A DNA stretch of 12,984 bases from Pseudomonadota bacterium (GTDB taxonomy: Bacteria; Myxococcota_A; Polyangia; GCA-2747355): NCBI GenBank assembly GCA_016702545.1, contig JADJDT010000021.1:1-12984 (forward strand). The letters are read 5' to 3'. Positions within the stretch are counted from its first letter, which is position 1. Each line of letters opens with the position of its first letter. A program made the translations under genes and the position numbers. Below the pieces are notes generated by a model, which had not been told where the DNA came from, ran no database searches, and was given only the letters and a program-made list of their open reading frames with translations. This document shows, one piece after another, positions 1-6,165 of this stretch.

Positions 1-1156
1 CCACCTGCTCGGCCTCGATCCAGCCCCGGCACAGCGGCACCAACACCAACTTCACCATCGCGCTGGAGCAGCAACGGCACCAGCTGCCTGGGCCCTCGAC
101 GGCGTCAATCAGGGCGCCGTCCCTGCCCCGGGCTCCGCCCCAAGGCCGCTTCGGCGTCGGCAACCATACGGTCACCTTGCGCACCACCGGTCCCGGCGGC
201 CACCACGCAGTCCAACTCCAACAGCGTCTCCGTCACGCCGCCCCCGCCCTGCCCACCTGCTCGGCCTCGATCAGCCCCCGGCAGCGGCAACACCAGCACC
301 GACTTCAACATCAGCTGGAACAGCAACGGCGGCTCCTGCACCTGGGCCCTCGACGGCGTCAATCAGGGCGCCGTCCCCTGCTCAGGCTCCGCCCCCAACA
401 GCCGCTTCAGCGTCGGCAACCATTACGTCACCCCTGCGCACCACCGGTCCCGGCGGCACCACCTCACTGCAACTCCAACCGTGGTGGCCGTGACCCAGCC
501 CCGCCCTGCCCACCTGCTCGGCCTCGATCAGCCCCGGCAGCGGCAACACCAACACCAACTTCAACATCAGCTGGAGCAGCAACGGCAGCGCCTGCACCTG
601 GGCCCTCGACGGCGTCAATCAGGGCGCCGTCCCTGCTCGGCTCCGCCCCCAACAGCCGCTTCAGCGTCGGCAACCACTACGTCACCCTGCGCACCACCGG
701 CCCGGTGGCACCACGCAGTGCAACTCCAACAGCGGTCTCCGTGACCCAGGCCCCCGCCCTGCCCACCTGCTCGGCCTCGATCAGCCCCGGCAGCGGCAAC
801 ACCAACACCAACTTCAACATCACCTGGAGCAGCAACGGCACCAGCTGCACCTGGGCCCTCGACGGCGTCAATCAGGGCGCCGTCCCCTGCTCCGGCTCCG
901 CCCCAACAGCCGCTTCACCGTCGGCAACCATACGGTCACCCTGCGCGCCACCGGCCCCGGCGGCACCACGCAGTGCAACTCCAACAGCGTCTCCGTGACC
1001 CAGCCCCCCGCCCTGCCCACCTGCTCGGCCTCGATCAGCCCCGGCAGCGGCAACACCAACACCAACTTCACCATCACCTGGAGCAGCAACGGCACCAGCT
1101 GCACCTGGGCCCTCGACGGCGTCAATCAGGGCGCCGTCCCTGCTCGGGCTCCGCCC
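1..1156 (+). pseudogene. Frameshifted 5' part of the Ig-like repeat protein gene
   Basis: This is the upstream continuation of the repeat protein that ends at 2024, open at the window edge. The same 85-residue module (LPTC...SCTW...VPCSG...TQCNS) can be recovered only by switching frame several times. Unit 5 lacks one C near 1139 and one near 1156. Unit 4 lacks one C near 903. Unit 3 has at least three one-base losses and one gain. Units 1 and 2 carry several more, including two missing bases before the CTGGGCC segment of unit 1. Errors become denser towards position 1. That gradient suits poor consensus at a contig end or in a collapsed repeat, but degeneration of the older repeats is also possible. 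If the indels are artefacts, this is simply part of one long gene. Confidence 0.7.
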
Positions 1157-2019
1157 CAACAGCCGCTTCACCGTCGGCAACCATACGGTCACCCTGCGCA
1201 CCACCGGCCCCGGCGGCTCCACGCAGTGCAACTCCAACAGCGTTTCCGTGACGCAGCCCCCCGCCCTGCCCACCTGCTCGGCCTCGATCAGCCCCGGCAG
1301 CGGCAACACCAACACCAACTTCACCATCACCTGGAGCAGCAACGGCAGCAGCTGCACCTGGGCCCTCGACGGCGTCAATCAGGGCGCCGTCCCCTGCTCG
1401 GGCTCCGCCCCCAACAGCCGCTTCACCGTCGGCAACCATACGGTCACCCTGCGCACCACCGGCCCCGGCGGCACCACGCAGTGCAACTCCAACAGCGTCT
1501 CCGTGACGCCGCCCCCCGCCCTGCCCACCTGCTCGGCCTCGATCAGCCCCGGCAGCGGCAACACCGACACCAACTTCACCATCCGCTGGAGCAGCAACGG
1601 CAGCTCCTGCACCTGGGCCTTCGACGGCGTCAATCAGGGCGGCGTCCCCTGCTCGGGCACCATCCCCACCACCGGCGGCTTCGCCGTCGGCAACCACGTC
1701 GTCACCCTGCGCACCACCGGCCCCGGCGGCACCACCCAGTGCAACTCCAACACCGTCTCGGTGACGCAGGCCCCCGCCCTGCCCACCTGCTCGGCCTCGA
1801 TCAGCCCCGGCAGCGGCAACACCAACACCAACTTCACCATCACCTGGAGCAGCAACGGCAGCTCCTGCACCTGGGCCCTCGACGGCATCAATCAGGGCGG
1901 CGTCCCCTGCTCGGGCTCCGCCCCAAACAGCCGCTTCACCGTCGGCAACCACTACGTCACCCTGCGCACCACCGGCCCCGGTGGCACCACGCAGTGCAAC
2001 TCCAACGCGATCCTTGTCC
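1..2019 (+). repeat. Tandem array of eight ~255-bp coding repeats
   Basis: Units begin at a shared CCACCTGCTCGGCC motif at 1, 253, 510, 763, 1017, 1270, 1525 and 1783, giving spacings of 252, 257, 253, 254, 253, 255 and 258 bp. The first unit is cut by the window edge, so the array probably continues upstream. Units 6 and 8 differ at about nine of ~235 bases by eye, which points to recent expansion or ongoing homogenisation. Only the last three spacings are compatible with an uninterrupted frame (255 is 85 codons; 258 adds one codon in unit 7). The other spacings reflect small indels, mostly in C runs. The repeat is too long and too clearly coding to be CRISPR. Confidence 0.95.
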
Positions 2020-2024
2020 GCTGA
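1157..2024 (+). CDS. C-terminal part of a Cys-rich Ig-like repeat surface protein
   Basis: This is the uninterrupted 3' part of the repeat gene, covering the end of unit 5 and all of units 6-8, and stopping with TGA at 2022-2024. There is no true start here; the in-frame GTG at 1248 lies inside a repeat linker. Each ~85-residue module carries four cysteines in the contexts PTCSAS, SCTWALDG, VPCSG and TQCNSN, and alternating hydrophobic, Ser/Thr/Asn-rich segments such as FTITWSSNG and HTVTLRTTG. This pattern resembles the beta-sandwich (Ig-like or PKD-like) modules of bacterial surface proteins, and the cysteines could form two disulfides per module outside the cytoplasm. The protein ends at the last strand (CNSNAILVR) with no visible C-terminal anchor, so attachment would have to be N-terminal. 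Adhesin, stalk or fibre roles are inference. A strong hairpin lies 67 bp downstream. Confidence 0.75.
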
Positions 2025-2090
2025 GGCTCCGACACTCGGCGACTTGGAGACAAAGGCCGGCCGGCACCGGTCCGTTGCGCTCGGGAAGAT

Positions 2091-2123
2091 CGGGGAGGCA
2101 CGGTGGCGCACCGTGCCTCCCCG
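2091..2123 (+). terminator. Strong hairpin downstream of the repeat gene
   Basis: A perfect 14-bp stem (2091-2104 with 2110-2123, arms CGGGGAGGCACGGT and its complement) closes a five-base loop. It lies 67 bp after the repeat gene stop and about 80 bp beyond the end of the convergent PIN remnant, so it could serve both strands. No T run follows on either strand, so termination is inferred from position and stability. A smaller CCGGT/ACCGG hairpin (2142-2155) follows. Nothing else is recognisable between 2025 and 2202. Confidence 0.6.
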
Positions 2124-2202
2124 GCGGGGGCCGACGGGGCCCCGGTTGCTACCGGCCCGGAGCGTACCTGAGAAGACTTCCGACCGACGGCCGCCGTCCG
2201 CC

Positions 2203-2589
2203 CTAGCCGGCCTTGAGGGACTCGAGCAGTGCGCGAGGACGGACGACCTCGACCCCGCGATAACCACTGACCTGCAGCAGGTGGCGGTCACCGCTGACGA
2301 CGACCTTCGCCCGAGCCGCAAGGGCGCAGGCAAGAAACTTGTCGTCGTCCGGGTCCTCGCAGACTGCCTCGCCGAGGTCGATCGGATCCACGAGATCGAG
2401 GTGAGCCACCACAACCGCCAGCGCCGAAGCTCTGGGCGCGCGGATCCGCGATTCACGAAGAACCAGGGTAGCACTACGCGAGGGCGACCAAGCCCTCGCG
2501 GCGGCCACTTGTTGCGCGCCGCCCGGTGAGGGGGGCGAAGACCGCGTCTTCGCCCCCGAGGGGGGCTTGAAAAGCCCCCCTGACGACAT
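2203..2589 (-). pseudogene. PIN-domain toxin remnant, C-terminal part only
   Basis: The open frame is 128 codons, but only residues ~40-128 look like a PIN ribonuclease. The key motifs are EDPDDDKFLACAL (78-90), which carries the conserved acidic cluster, and VVVSGDRHLLQV (97-108), with the SGD motif typical of the VapC-like 'PIN family toxin component' group. The usual N terminus (a short strand ending in DTNV with the first catalytic Asp) is absent. Residues 1-30 are encoded by GC-rich hairpins (2531-2589). A neighbouring minus frame near 2475-2500 reads REGLVALA, like the pre-catalytic PIN helix, which suggests an extra frameshift just upstream of the preserved part. No antitoxin gene is visible on either side. 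The remaining piece lacks one catalytic Asp and is expected to be inactive. It lies downstream of the NmrA-like gene on the same strand. Confidence 0.7.
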
Positions 2590-2632
2590 CTAGGCCCAAA
2601 ACGGGCGCGGCACGCGCCTGTTTTGGGTCTAG
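2531..2632. repeat. Three consecutive palindromes, each with a 3-base loop
   Basis: Three perfect or near-perfect hairpins sit within 102 bp. The first has a 12-bp stem 2531-2542/2546-2557 with loop CGC. The second has a 10-bp stem 2559-2568/2572-2581 with loop GAA. The third has a 20-bp stem 2590-2609/2613-2632 (two G-T pairs) with loop GCA. The stems differ in sequence, so this is not one repeat copied three times. The block occupies the place where the PIN gene's N-terminal half should be and reaches into the stop codon of the NmrA-like gene. This resembles REP-like or small non-autonomous palindromic elements, though I cannot test copy number here. Confidence 0.75.
2590..2632 (-). terminator. 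Probable terminator of the NmrA-like gene
   Basis: The 20-bp hairpin (arms 2590-2609 and 2613-2632) begins inside the TAG stop codon at 2629-2631 of the minus-strand gene. Position and stability suit transcription termination or 3'-end protection of that mRNA. On the minus strand no T tract follows the stem, so this is not a canonical intrinsic terminator. It is also the third member of the palindrome cluster. Confidence 0.5.
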
Positions 2633-3483
2633 ACCAGTGACTTGACCACGGCGTCGATTGGCGTCGTGCCCTGGACCATACGGTCGCCGCGCGGCTGGAC
2701 CGTGCCGGTGGCGAAGGCGTGGTACATCTCGGCGAAGATCTCCGCCACCGGCTGGGGAAAGCCGCCCTTGGTCAGGGTGGGGACCCACTCGGGCTCGGGG
2801 ATGTCGACGACCTGGAGTTGCTTGCCCAACGCAGCGCCGAGCCGCTCGGCAAGCTGGCGCTGCGAATAGGCCGGGCCGTGGAGATCGATCACTTCGCTCG
2901 CCCGCGGCTTGTTGAGCAGCGACTGCGCCGCCAAGAGGCCGATGTCCTTGGTCGCGATCATCGGCATCGGGTAGTCGGCCGAGGGCGTGAAGTTGAGGAA
3001 GACGCCCTGCTGCCTGGCCGGCGCGACGGCGCTGCCGAGGTTCTCCTGGAAATAGCCCGCACGGATCGCGGTGAGCAAGGTGCCCGTCGCGCGCAGCTGG
3101 TTCTCGAAGTAGTGCAGTCCCTTGATCGGTCCGGTTCCCGCGGGGAGATCGGCGCCGACCGACGAGAGCAGCACGACGTGCGGCACGGCCGCGTCCTGCA
3201 CGGCACCGGCGATGGCGTCTGCCGTCTTCCGCTGGTAGGCGAAGAAGTCCGGTGCGGCGAAGTTCGGCGGCAACAAGGTGAAGAAGCCGCTGGCGCCGCG
3301 CAATGCCCCACCGAGAAAGGCTCGGTCGTCGAGCGTGCCGACGGCCACCTCGGCGCCGCGTTGCGCCCAGGCGGTGCCCTTCTTGGGGTCGCGCACCAGC
3401 ACCTTGATCTTCTGCTGCTGCGACAGCAGCTCCGCCGCGACGACCGATCCGACGTGACCCGTGACTCCTGCGATGACGAACAT
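2629..3483 (-). CDS. NmrA-like / atypical SDR NAD(P)-binding protein
   Basis: A 284-residue protein with a Rossmann fold of the NmrA-like (atypical short-chain dehydrogenase) group. The N terminus MFVIAGVTGHVGSVVAAELL contains the GxTGxxG dinucleotide loop (residues 6-12). VLVRDPKK (about 28-35) supplies the basic residues that favour NADP(H). VVLLSSVGA matches the usual strand before the substrate site, and IRAGYFQENL matches the family's conserved Arg-x-Gly-Phe-x-x-Asn-Leu element. Relatives include quinone or azo reductase-like enzymes and redox-sensing regulators; the substrate cannot be read from sequence. The ATG at 3483 was chosen because GGAGGAGG lies six bases upstream and the fold starts there; the longer upstream frame is basic, low-complexity sequence. 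Length is typical. It appears to be monocistronic, with a hairpin overlapping its stop codon. No catalytic Tyr-x-x-x-Lys motif stands out, as is usual in this group. Confidence 0.9.
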   Translation of the reverse strand: MFVIAGVTGHVGSVVAAELLSQQQKIKVLVRDPKKGTAWAQRGAEVAVGTLDDRAFLGGALRGASGFFTLLPPNFAAPDFFAYQRKTADAIAGAVQDAAVPHVVLLSSVGADLPAGTGPIKGLHYFENQLRATGTLLTAIRAGYFQENLGSAVAPARQQGVFLNFTPSADYPMPMIATKDIGLLAAQSLLNKPRASEVIDLHGPAYSQRQLAERLGAALGKQLQVVDIPEPEWVPTLTKGGFPQPVAEIFAEMYHAFATGTVQPRGDRMVQGTTPIDAVVKSLV

Positions 3484-3489
3484 GATCAA

Positions 3490-3527
3490 CCTCCTCCGTC
3501 GGCGCGCGGAACCGAGGACCCGCGCGC
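3490..3527 (-). promoter_or_regulatory. Strong RBS and 5'-leader hairpin of the NmrA-like gene
   Basis: A Shine-Dalgarno sequence, GGAGGAGG (3497-3490, minus strand), lies six bases before the ATG and fixes the start. Immediately upstream, an 8-bp GC-only inverted repeat (3502-3509 with 3520-3527, 10-base loop) would form a hairpin in the leader. Whether the hairpin regulates translation is unknown; in DNA this GC-rich it could be chance. Confidence 0.55.
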
Positions 3528-3589
3528 AAGATCCTGTCAGCCAGCGCGGCGAAGTATGGGTCGGGCCAGGGCCGCTCGCAACGTCGCGG

Positions 3590-3893
3590 CGCGCGTAGCA
3601 GAGACATCGTGGCTCGATCGCCCGGACCGAAAACAAGCGGCGATGCAGGCGCGAGCACCGGGGGCCAGGCGTTTGCCGACGCACTGCGCCACGGTCTGGC
3701 GGAAGAGCGCGTCGAGCTCTCGCTCCTTGTGGGCGACGAGGGCGCGATCGCGAAAGCCACGCTCGGCGAGCTCGAGCTCGGTCAGGCGGTGGAAGATCAA
3801 CCGGCAGTCGGCCTCGGTCGCCCGCTCGCCGCCAGGCAGGCGCGAACACCAGGGCGGCGATCGCCGCGGTCCACCACGATGCGCGCAGCGCCG
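3590..3893 (-). pseudogene. Frameshifted small exported Cys-containing protein, copy 1
   Basis: No intact gene is present, but coding-like sequence can be followed on the minus strand across frame changes. It begins with a hydrophobic export segment (SWWTAAIAALVFA, about 3850-3885), then CLAASG in a second frame, then a long clean stretch in a third frame. That stretch runs ADCRLIFHRLTELELAER, GFRDRALVAHKERELDALF, RQTVAQCVGKRL, GARACIAAC. A last shift near 3630 gives RAIEPRCLC. The central part has strong G/C bias at third positions, as in the intact neighbours, and regularly spaced cysteines. It looks like a short lipoprotein or periplasmic protein of about 110 residues. I have an uncertain memory of similar hypothetical proteins in myxobacteria, not verified. 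Function is unknown. Breaks may be decay or indel errors. Confidence 0.4.
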
Positions 3894-4050
3894 CGCGCTC
3901 CCGGCCTGGTGCGCGACCAGGGCGCGATCATCGGAAGCAACGCTCCACGACCCCGCAATGGTCAGGCGCTCGAAGGAAGCCGGCATCGGCACGCGAGCGC
4001 GACTCGCCGCCGCAGGCGCGCGACTAGGGCAGCGCGCCGATCGCGGCGGC
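3728..4050. repeat. Two diverged direct repeats, ~140 bp, offset 180 bp
   Basis: The segments 3728-3870 and 3908-4050 align at an offset of 180 bp with small gaps. Matching blocks occur in the same order: GGCGCGATC (3741 and 3921), AAGCCACGCTC versus AAGCAACGCTC, GTCAGGCG (3781 and 3961), CTCGCCGCC, and AGGGC followed by CGATCGC. A weaker third match (GCAGGCGCGAGCACC near 3646 versus GCAGGCGCGAACACC near 3836) suggests an older unit. Divergence is far greater than in the array at 1-2019. Confidence 0.6.
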
Positions 4051-4052
4051 CC
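3900..4052 (-). pseudogene. Decayed paralog of the small exported protein, copy 2
   Basis: This segment is a diverged duplicate of copy 1, lying just upstream of it on the minus strand. Shared features are an Ala-rich start (AAAIGAL), a lipobox-like RACGG, and, at exactly the same spacing, RLT followed ten residues later by DRALVAH (copy 1 RLTELELAERGFRDRALVAH). The frames again change and a stop interrupts one of them. The remaining sequence runs into copy 1, so the 3' half is missing. It is probably the remnant of a tandem gene duplication. No Shine-Dalgarno precedes the available ATG at 3986. The whole interval 3484-4110 contains no gene I would call intact. Confidence 0.35.
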
Positions 4053-4078
4053 CGGCAAGACCGCGCTCTTGCCGGGGC
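4049..4078 (-). terminator. Hairpin downstream of tonB, probable operon terminator
   Basis: A perfect 12-bp stem (4049-4060 with 4067-4078, arm GCCCCGGCAAGA) closes a six-base loop 32 bp beyond the tonB stop codon. It is the first strong hairpin after the six-gene import operon. No T run follows on the minus strand, so the terminator call rests on position and stem strength. Confidence 0.55.
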
Positions 4079-4110
4079 GGGGGGATGGGACATGCCCCCG
4101 TGAACGATTG

Positions 4111-4959
4111 TCATCGTAAGAAGCGCACGCGAATCGGCGCCGAGAGAGAGCGCAGCGGCCGACCCGCCGCGTCCAGCGCCGGCAGGAAGCGCGTCCCAAG
4201 CGCGCAGGTGCGCGCGGCCTCACCGAAGCCCCGACCCGGATCGCTCAGCAGCGTCACCTGCTCGGCCCGCCCGTCCGCCGCGACGCGCACCTGCACCAGC
4301 ACTAGCTCCTCGTCGACGGCCAGGGCCTCGGCCTCCACCGGCCACGGACAGACCCAGGCCGGATCGGCGAGGCCCACGCCACGCGCGCGGCTCGGCGGGG
4401 CGCCCGGGCGGGCGCTCGTGCCCCCATGGGCCCCTGGGCCGGCCGCCACGGCCCGCGCGCTGGTGCCGGCGGCACTGGTCACACCACCAGCGTAGGCCGC
4501 CCCCTGCCCGGTGACGAAGACCTCGTCGCTCAGATCGAGCGGATCGTCGGCGCGCGCTTCACGGGTCAACAGGGCGCCGGCCTGAGCCAGTTCGGGCGCC
4601 GAGGGCTCGGCCGGGACCGGCGTGACGGGGCCGGCGGGCGCCATCCGCCGCAGGCGCAGCGGCGCGCGGGGTGGCGGCGCCGGGGCGAGCGCAGCCGGTG
4701 CAGGGGGTCGCGGAGCCGGCGGCTCGGGCAGGGGCTCGAGCGCGTAGGCCCGCGCCAGCGCCTCATGCAGGCGCAGCGCCAAGGCTGCGCTCCAGTCGGA
4801 GAGCGAGGGCTCGGCGCGCGCGACCAGCAGCGCCAGCCCCAGCGCGGCACCCGCGGCCAGCAGGGCCGCCCAAAGGCCACGCCTGGGGGCGCGCCTGGCG
4901 GTGGTCTCGAAGACGAGATCGACGATGCGAGGCGCCTCGCTGCCCGGGAAGGTCCTCAC
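4111..4959 (-). CDS. tonB: TonB energy transducer
   Basis: A 282-residue TonB-family protein that would couple the ExbB-ExbD proton channel to outer-membrane receptors. It has a cytoplasmic N terminus, one membrane anchor (LWAALLAAGAALGLALLVA, 29-47), and a Pro/Ala-rich periplasm-spanning segment (about 75-130). A Gly/Ser/Ala linker with YAGGVTSAAGTS (156-167) is followed by the globular C-terminal domain (about 200-282: LVQVRVAADGRAEQVTLLSD, ARTCALGTRFLPAL, IRVRF). Two cysteines, C204 just before the domain and C252 inside it, could form a disulfide; many TonB domains lack such a pair. The start is a GTG at 4959 that overlaps the exbD stop (GTGA), indicating translational coupling. It is the last gene of the operon and is followed by a hairpin. 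Dedicated service to the receptor at 8245-10854 is inferred from linkage. Confidence 0.93.
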   Translation of the reverse strand: MRTFPGSEAPRIVDLVFETTARRAPRRGLWAALLAAGAALGLALLVARAEPSLSDWSAALALRLHEALARAYALEPLPEPPAPRPPAPAALAPAPPPRAPLRLRRMAPAGPVTPVPAEPSAPELAQAGALLTREARADDPLDLSDEVFVTGQGAAYAGGVTSAAGTSARAVAAGPGAHGGTSARPGAPPSRARGVGLADPAWVCPWPVEAEALAVDEELVLVQVRVAADGRAEQVTLLSDPGRGFGEAARTCALGTRFLPALDAAGRPLRSLSAPIRVRFLR

Positions 4960-5411
4960 GGGGCACTCCCGGCGCCGAGGGGACGCGCGCCGAAGGCCAC
5001 GCGCTCGATGCCGGCGCGCCGCAGCAGGTCGAGCAACGCGATGACACGCTGGTGCGGTACGGCGCCATCGGCGTTGATCACGGCGCGCAGGTCGTGGGCG
5101 CCACGCGTCGCGCGCCGCGCGAGGCGCAGCAGCGTCGCGTCGTCCGCGACCTCGACACCGTCCACCAACACCCGCCCCGTGCGAGGCACCAGCAGCGAGA
5201 AGACCTGCTGCACCTCGGTGGTCCGCGCGGCGCGCGGCAGCTCGAGCGGCACGGCCGCCGGCGCCACCAGCCGCGCCGTGACCATAAAGATCACCAGCAG
5301 CACCAGCAACACGTCGACCAGCGGCGTGATGTTGATCCCGGCGATCGGCCCGTCCTGTTGGCCTGGGGCGGGCATCTCAGCGTCGCTACGCCGCGCCGCG
5401 CTGCGCCTCAT
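4956..5411 (-). CDS. exbD: ExbD/TolR-family proton channel subunit
   Basis: A 151-residue ExbD homologue. A short cytoplasmic N terminus precedes the hallmark INITPLVDVLLVLLVIFMV (26-44), whose Asp33 is the proton-carrying residue of the family. The single membrane helix (about 31-48) leads into a periplasmic domain ending near residue 145. Length matches typical ExbD proteins (about 140). The ATG at 5411 overlaps the end of exbB by 26 bp; a second ATG (residue 13, MPAPGQQ) would nearly abut exbB and is a possible alternative start. The gene is coupled to tonB through a GTGA overlap. Linkage to TonB and a receptor favours ExbD over TolR, since no tolA, tolB or pal is nearby. Confidence 0.93.
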   Translation of the reverse strand: MRRSAARRSDAEMPAPGQQDGPIAGINITPLVDVLLVLLVIFMVTARLVAPAAVPLELPRAARTTEVQQVFSLLVPRTGRVLVDGVEVADDATLLRLARRATRGAHDLRAVINADGAVPHQRVIALLDLLRRAGIERVAFGARPLGAGSAP

Positions 5412-6093
5412 CCCCGCACCCGGTCGCCGCCGGGCGGGGTGAATCCACGAGGTAAGCGAGCACGAGCTGACTCAGCACCTCGGTCTCGGCGAGCAGCGCG
5501 CTGACGCGGCGGTGCAGATAGTTGTAGGCGGCCACGGTGGGGATCGCGACCAGAATGCCAACGGCTGTCGCGACGAGCGCCTCCGCCACGGCCGTCATCA
5601 CCGCCTGCGAGGTCACCTGGGTCGCGGCCGCCGCCCCCCCGTGACCCACCGCGCCGTGCCCCAACTCCTCGAAGGCGCGAATCACGCCGATCACCGTGCC
5701 GAAGAGGCCGATGAAGGGCGCGTTGTTGCCGAGCGTGCCGAGATAGCTCAGCCGCCGCTCCAGCTTGCTACGCTCGAGCGCAGCGGCGCTCTGCATCGCG
5801 CGGTCCGCCGCCGCCGCGCTGCGCTGGGCCAGGCGGAGCCCCGCGCGGGCGATCGCCGCGGCGATCGCCCGCGATTGACCAAGCTCGGCGATGGCCTCGT
5901 CGATCGCGCCGCGCGAGAGCTGTCGATCGAGCGCCTCACCGAGCGCCCGCAGATCGCCACGCGAGCCGCGGTAGTAGAGCCAACGTTCGAGCGTCAGGAT
6001 CAGGCTGGCCAGAGCCAAGGCGCCCAGCAACCACAGCACCCAGCCGGCGCCGAGCTGCAGCAGCAGGTTCTTCGCCGCTTCGGTCGTGCTCAT
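5386..6093 (-). CDS. exbB: ExbB/TolQ/MotA-family proton channel protein
   Basis: A 235-residue ExbB homologue with the three-helix architecture of the family. TM1 is at about 14-40 (GWVLWLLGALALASLIL), a cytoplasmic helical region lies at 45-120, TM2 at about 125-143 (NNAPFIGLFGTVIGVIRAF) and TM3 at about 168-192 (EALVATAVGILVAIPTVAAY). The GLFGTVIGV and polar Thr-containing TM3 motifs are characteristic of the ExbB/TolQ channel, which forms the pentamer around ExbD. ATG 6093 is preceded by GGAGG about ten bases upstream. The 72-bp gap to the preceding companion gene contains an 8-bp hairpin; exbD overlaps its 3' end. The insertion GHGAVGHGGAAAA (145-157) between TM2 and TM3 is Gly/His-rich and unusual in my recollection of the family. 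Confidence 0.94.
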   Translation of the reverse strand: MSTTEAAKNLLLQLGAGWVLWLLGALALASLILTLERWLYYRGSRGDLRALGEALDRQLSRGAIDEAIAELGQSRAIAAAIARAGLRLAQRSAAAADRAMQSAAALERSKLERRLSYLGTLGNNAPFIGLFGTVIGVIRAFEELGHGAVGHGGAAAATQVTSQAVMTAVAEALVATAVGILVAIPTVAAYNYLHRRVSALLAETEVLSQLVLAYLVDSPRPAATGCGDEAQRGAA

Positions 6094-6125
6094 CTCGCTC
6101 GCTCCTCCATCATCTTGATCCCTGT

Positions 6126-6148
6126 CTGGGCGCGGCAGTTGCGCCCAG
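6126..6148 (-). promoter_or_regulatory. Intergenic hairpin upstream of exbB
   Basis: An 8-bp perfect inverted repeat (CTGGGCGC at 6126-6133 with GCGCCCAG at 6141-6148, seven-base loop) sits in the only sizeable gap (6094-6165) between the companion gene and exbB. No T run follows it. It may partly terminate or process the operon mRNA and so set the ratio of receptor genes to channel genes. Its role is inferred only from position. Confidence 0.35.
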
Positions 6149-6165
6149 CGGTCTCCTGCGCTGGC

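Noticed and set aside
1..2019. CRISPR array or satellite DNA
   Set aside because: The repeat is ~255 bp with no spacers, unit lengths centre on a multiple of three, and it translates into a regular beta-rich module.
995..2206. 403-codon plus-strand frame rich in Arg, Gln, His and Pro
   Set aside because: After the first ~45 codons it slips into the wrong frame of the repeats at the unit-5 indel. The competing frame encodes the regular four-Cys module.
1122..2474. 450-codon open frame on the minus strand across the repeat array
   Set aside because: It is repetitive Gly/Ala/Asp-rich translation of the opposite strand of a GC-rich coding repeat. It runs through the hairpin at 2091-2123 and across the PIN remnant, and its open state follows from base composition.
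3660..3790. Similarity of RLTELELAERGFRDRALVAH to SlyX coiled-coil proteins
   Set aside because: Only a short RLTELE stretch agrees. Cysteines and the upstream hydrophobic export segment do not fit cytoplasmic SlyX.
2719..4119. 466-codon plus-strand frame opposite the NmrA-like gene
   Set aside because: Shadow frame of low complexity covering both the NmrA gene and the degenerate region. The opposite strand has a clear Rossmann fold with a strong ribosome site.
4956..6093. TolQ-TolR of a Tol-Pal system instead of ExbB-ExbD
   Set aside because: No tolA, tolB or pal is adjacent. The genes are coupled to a TonB protein and a TonB-dependent receptor.
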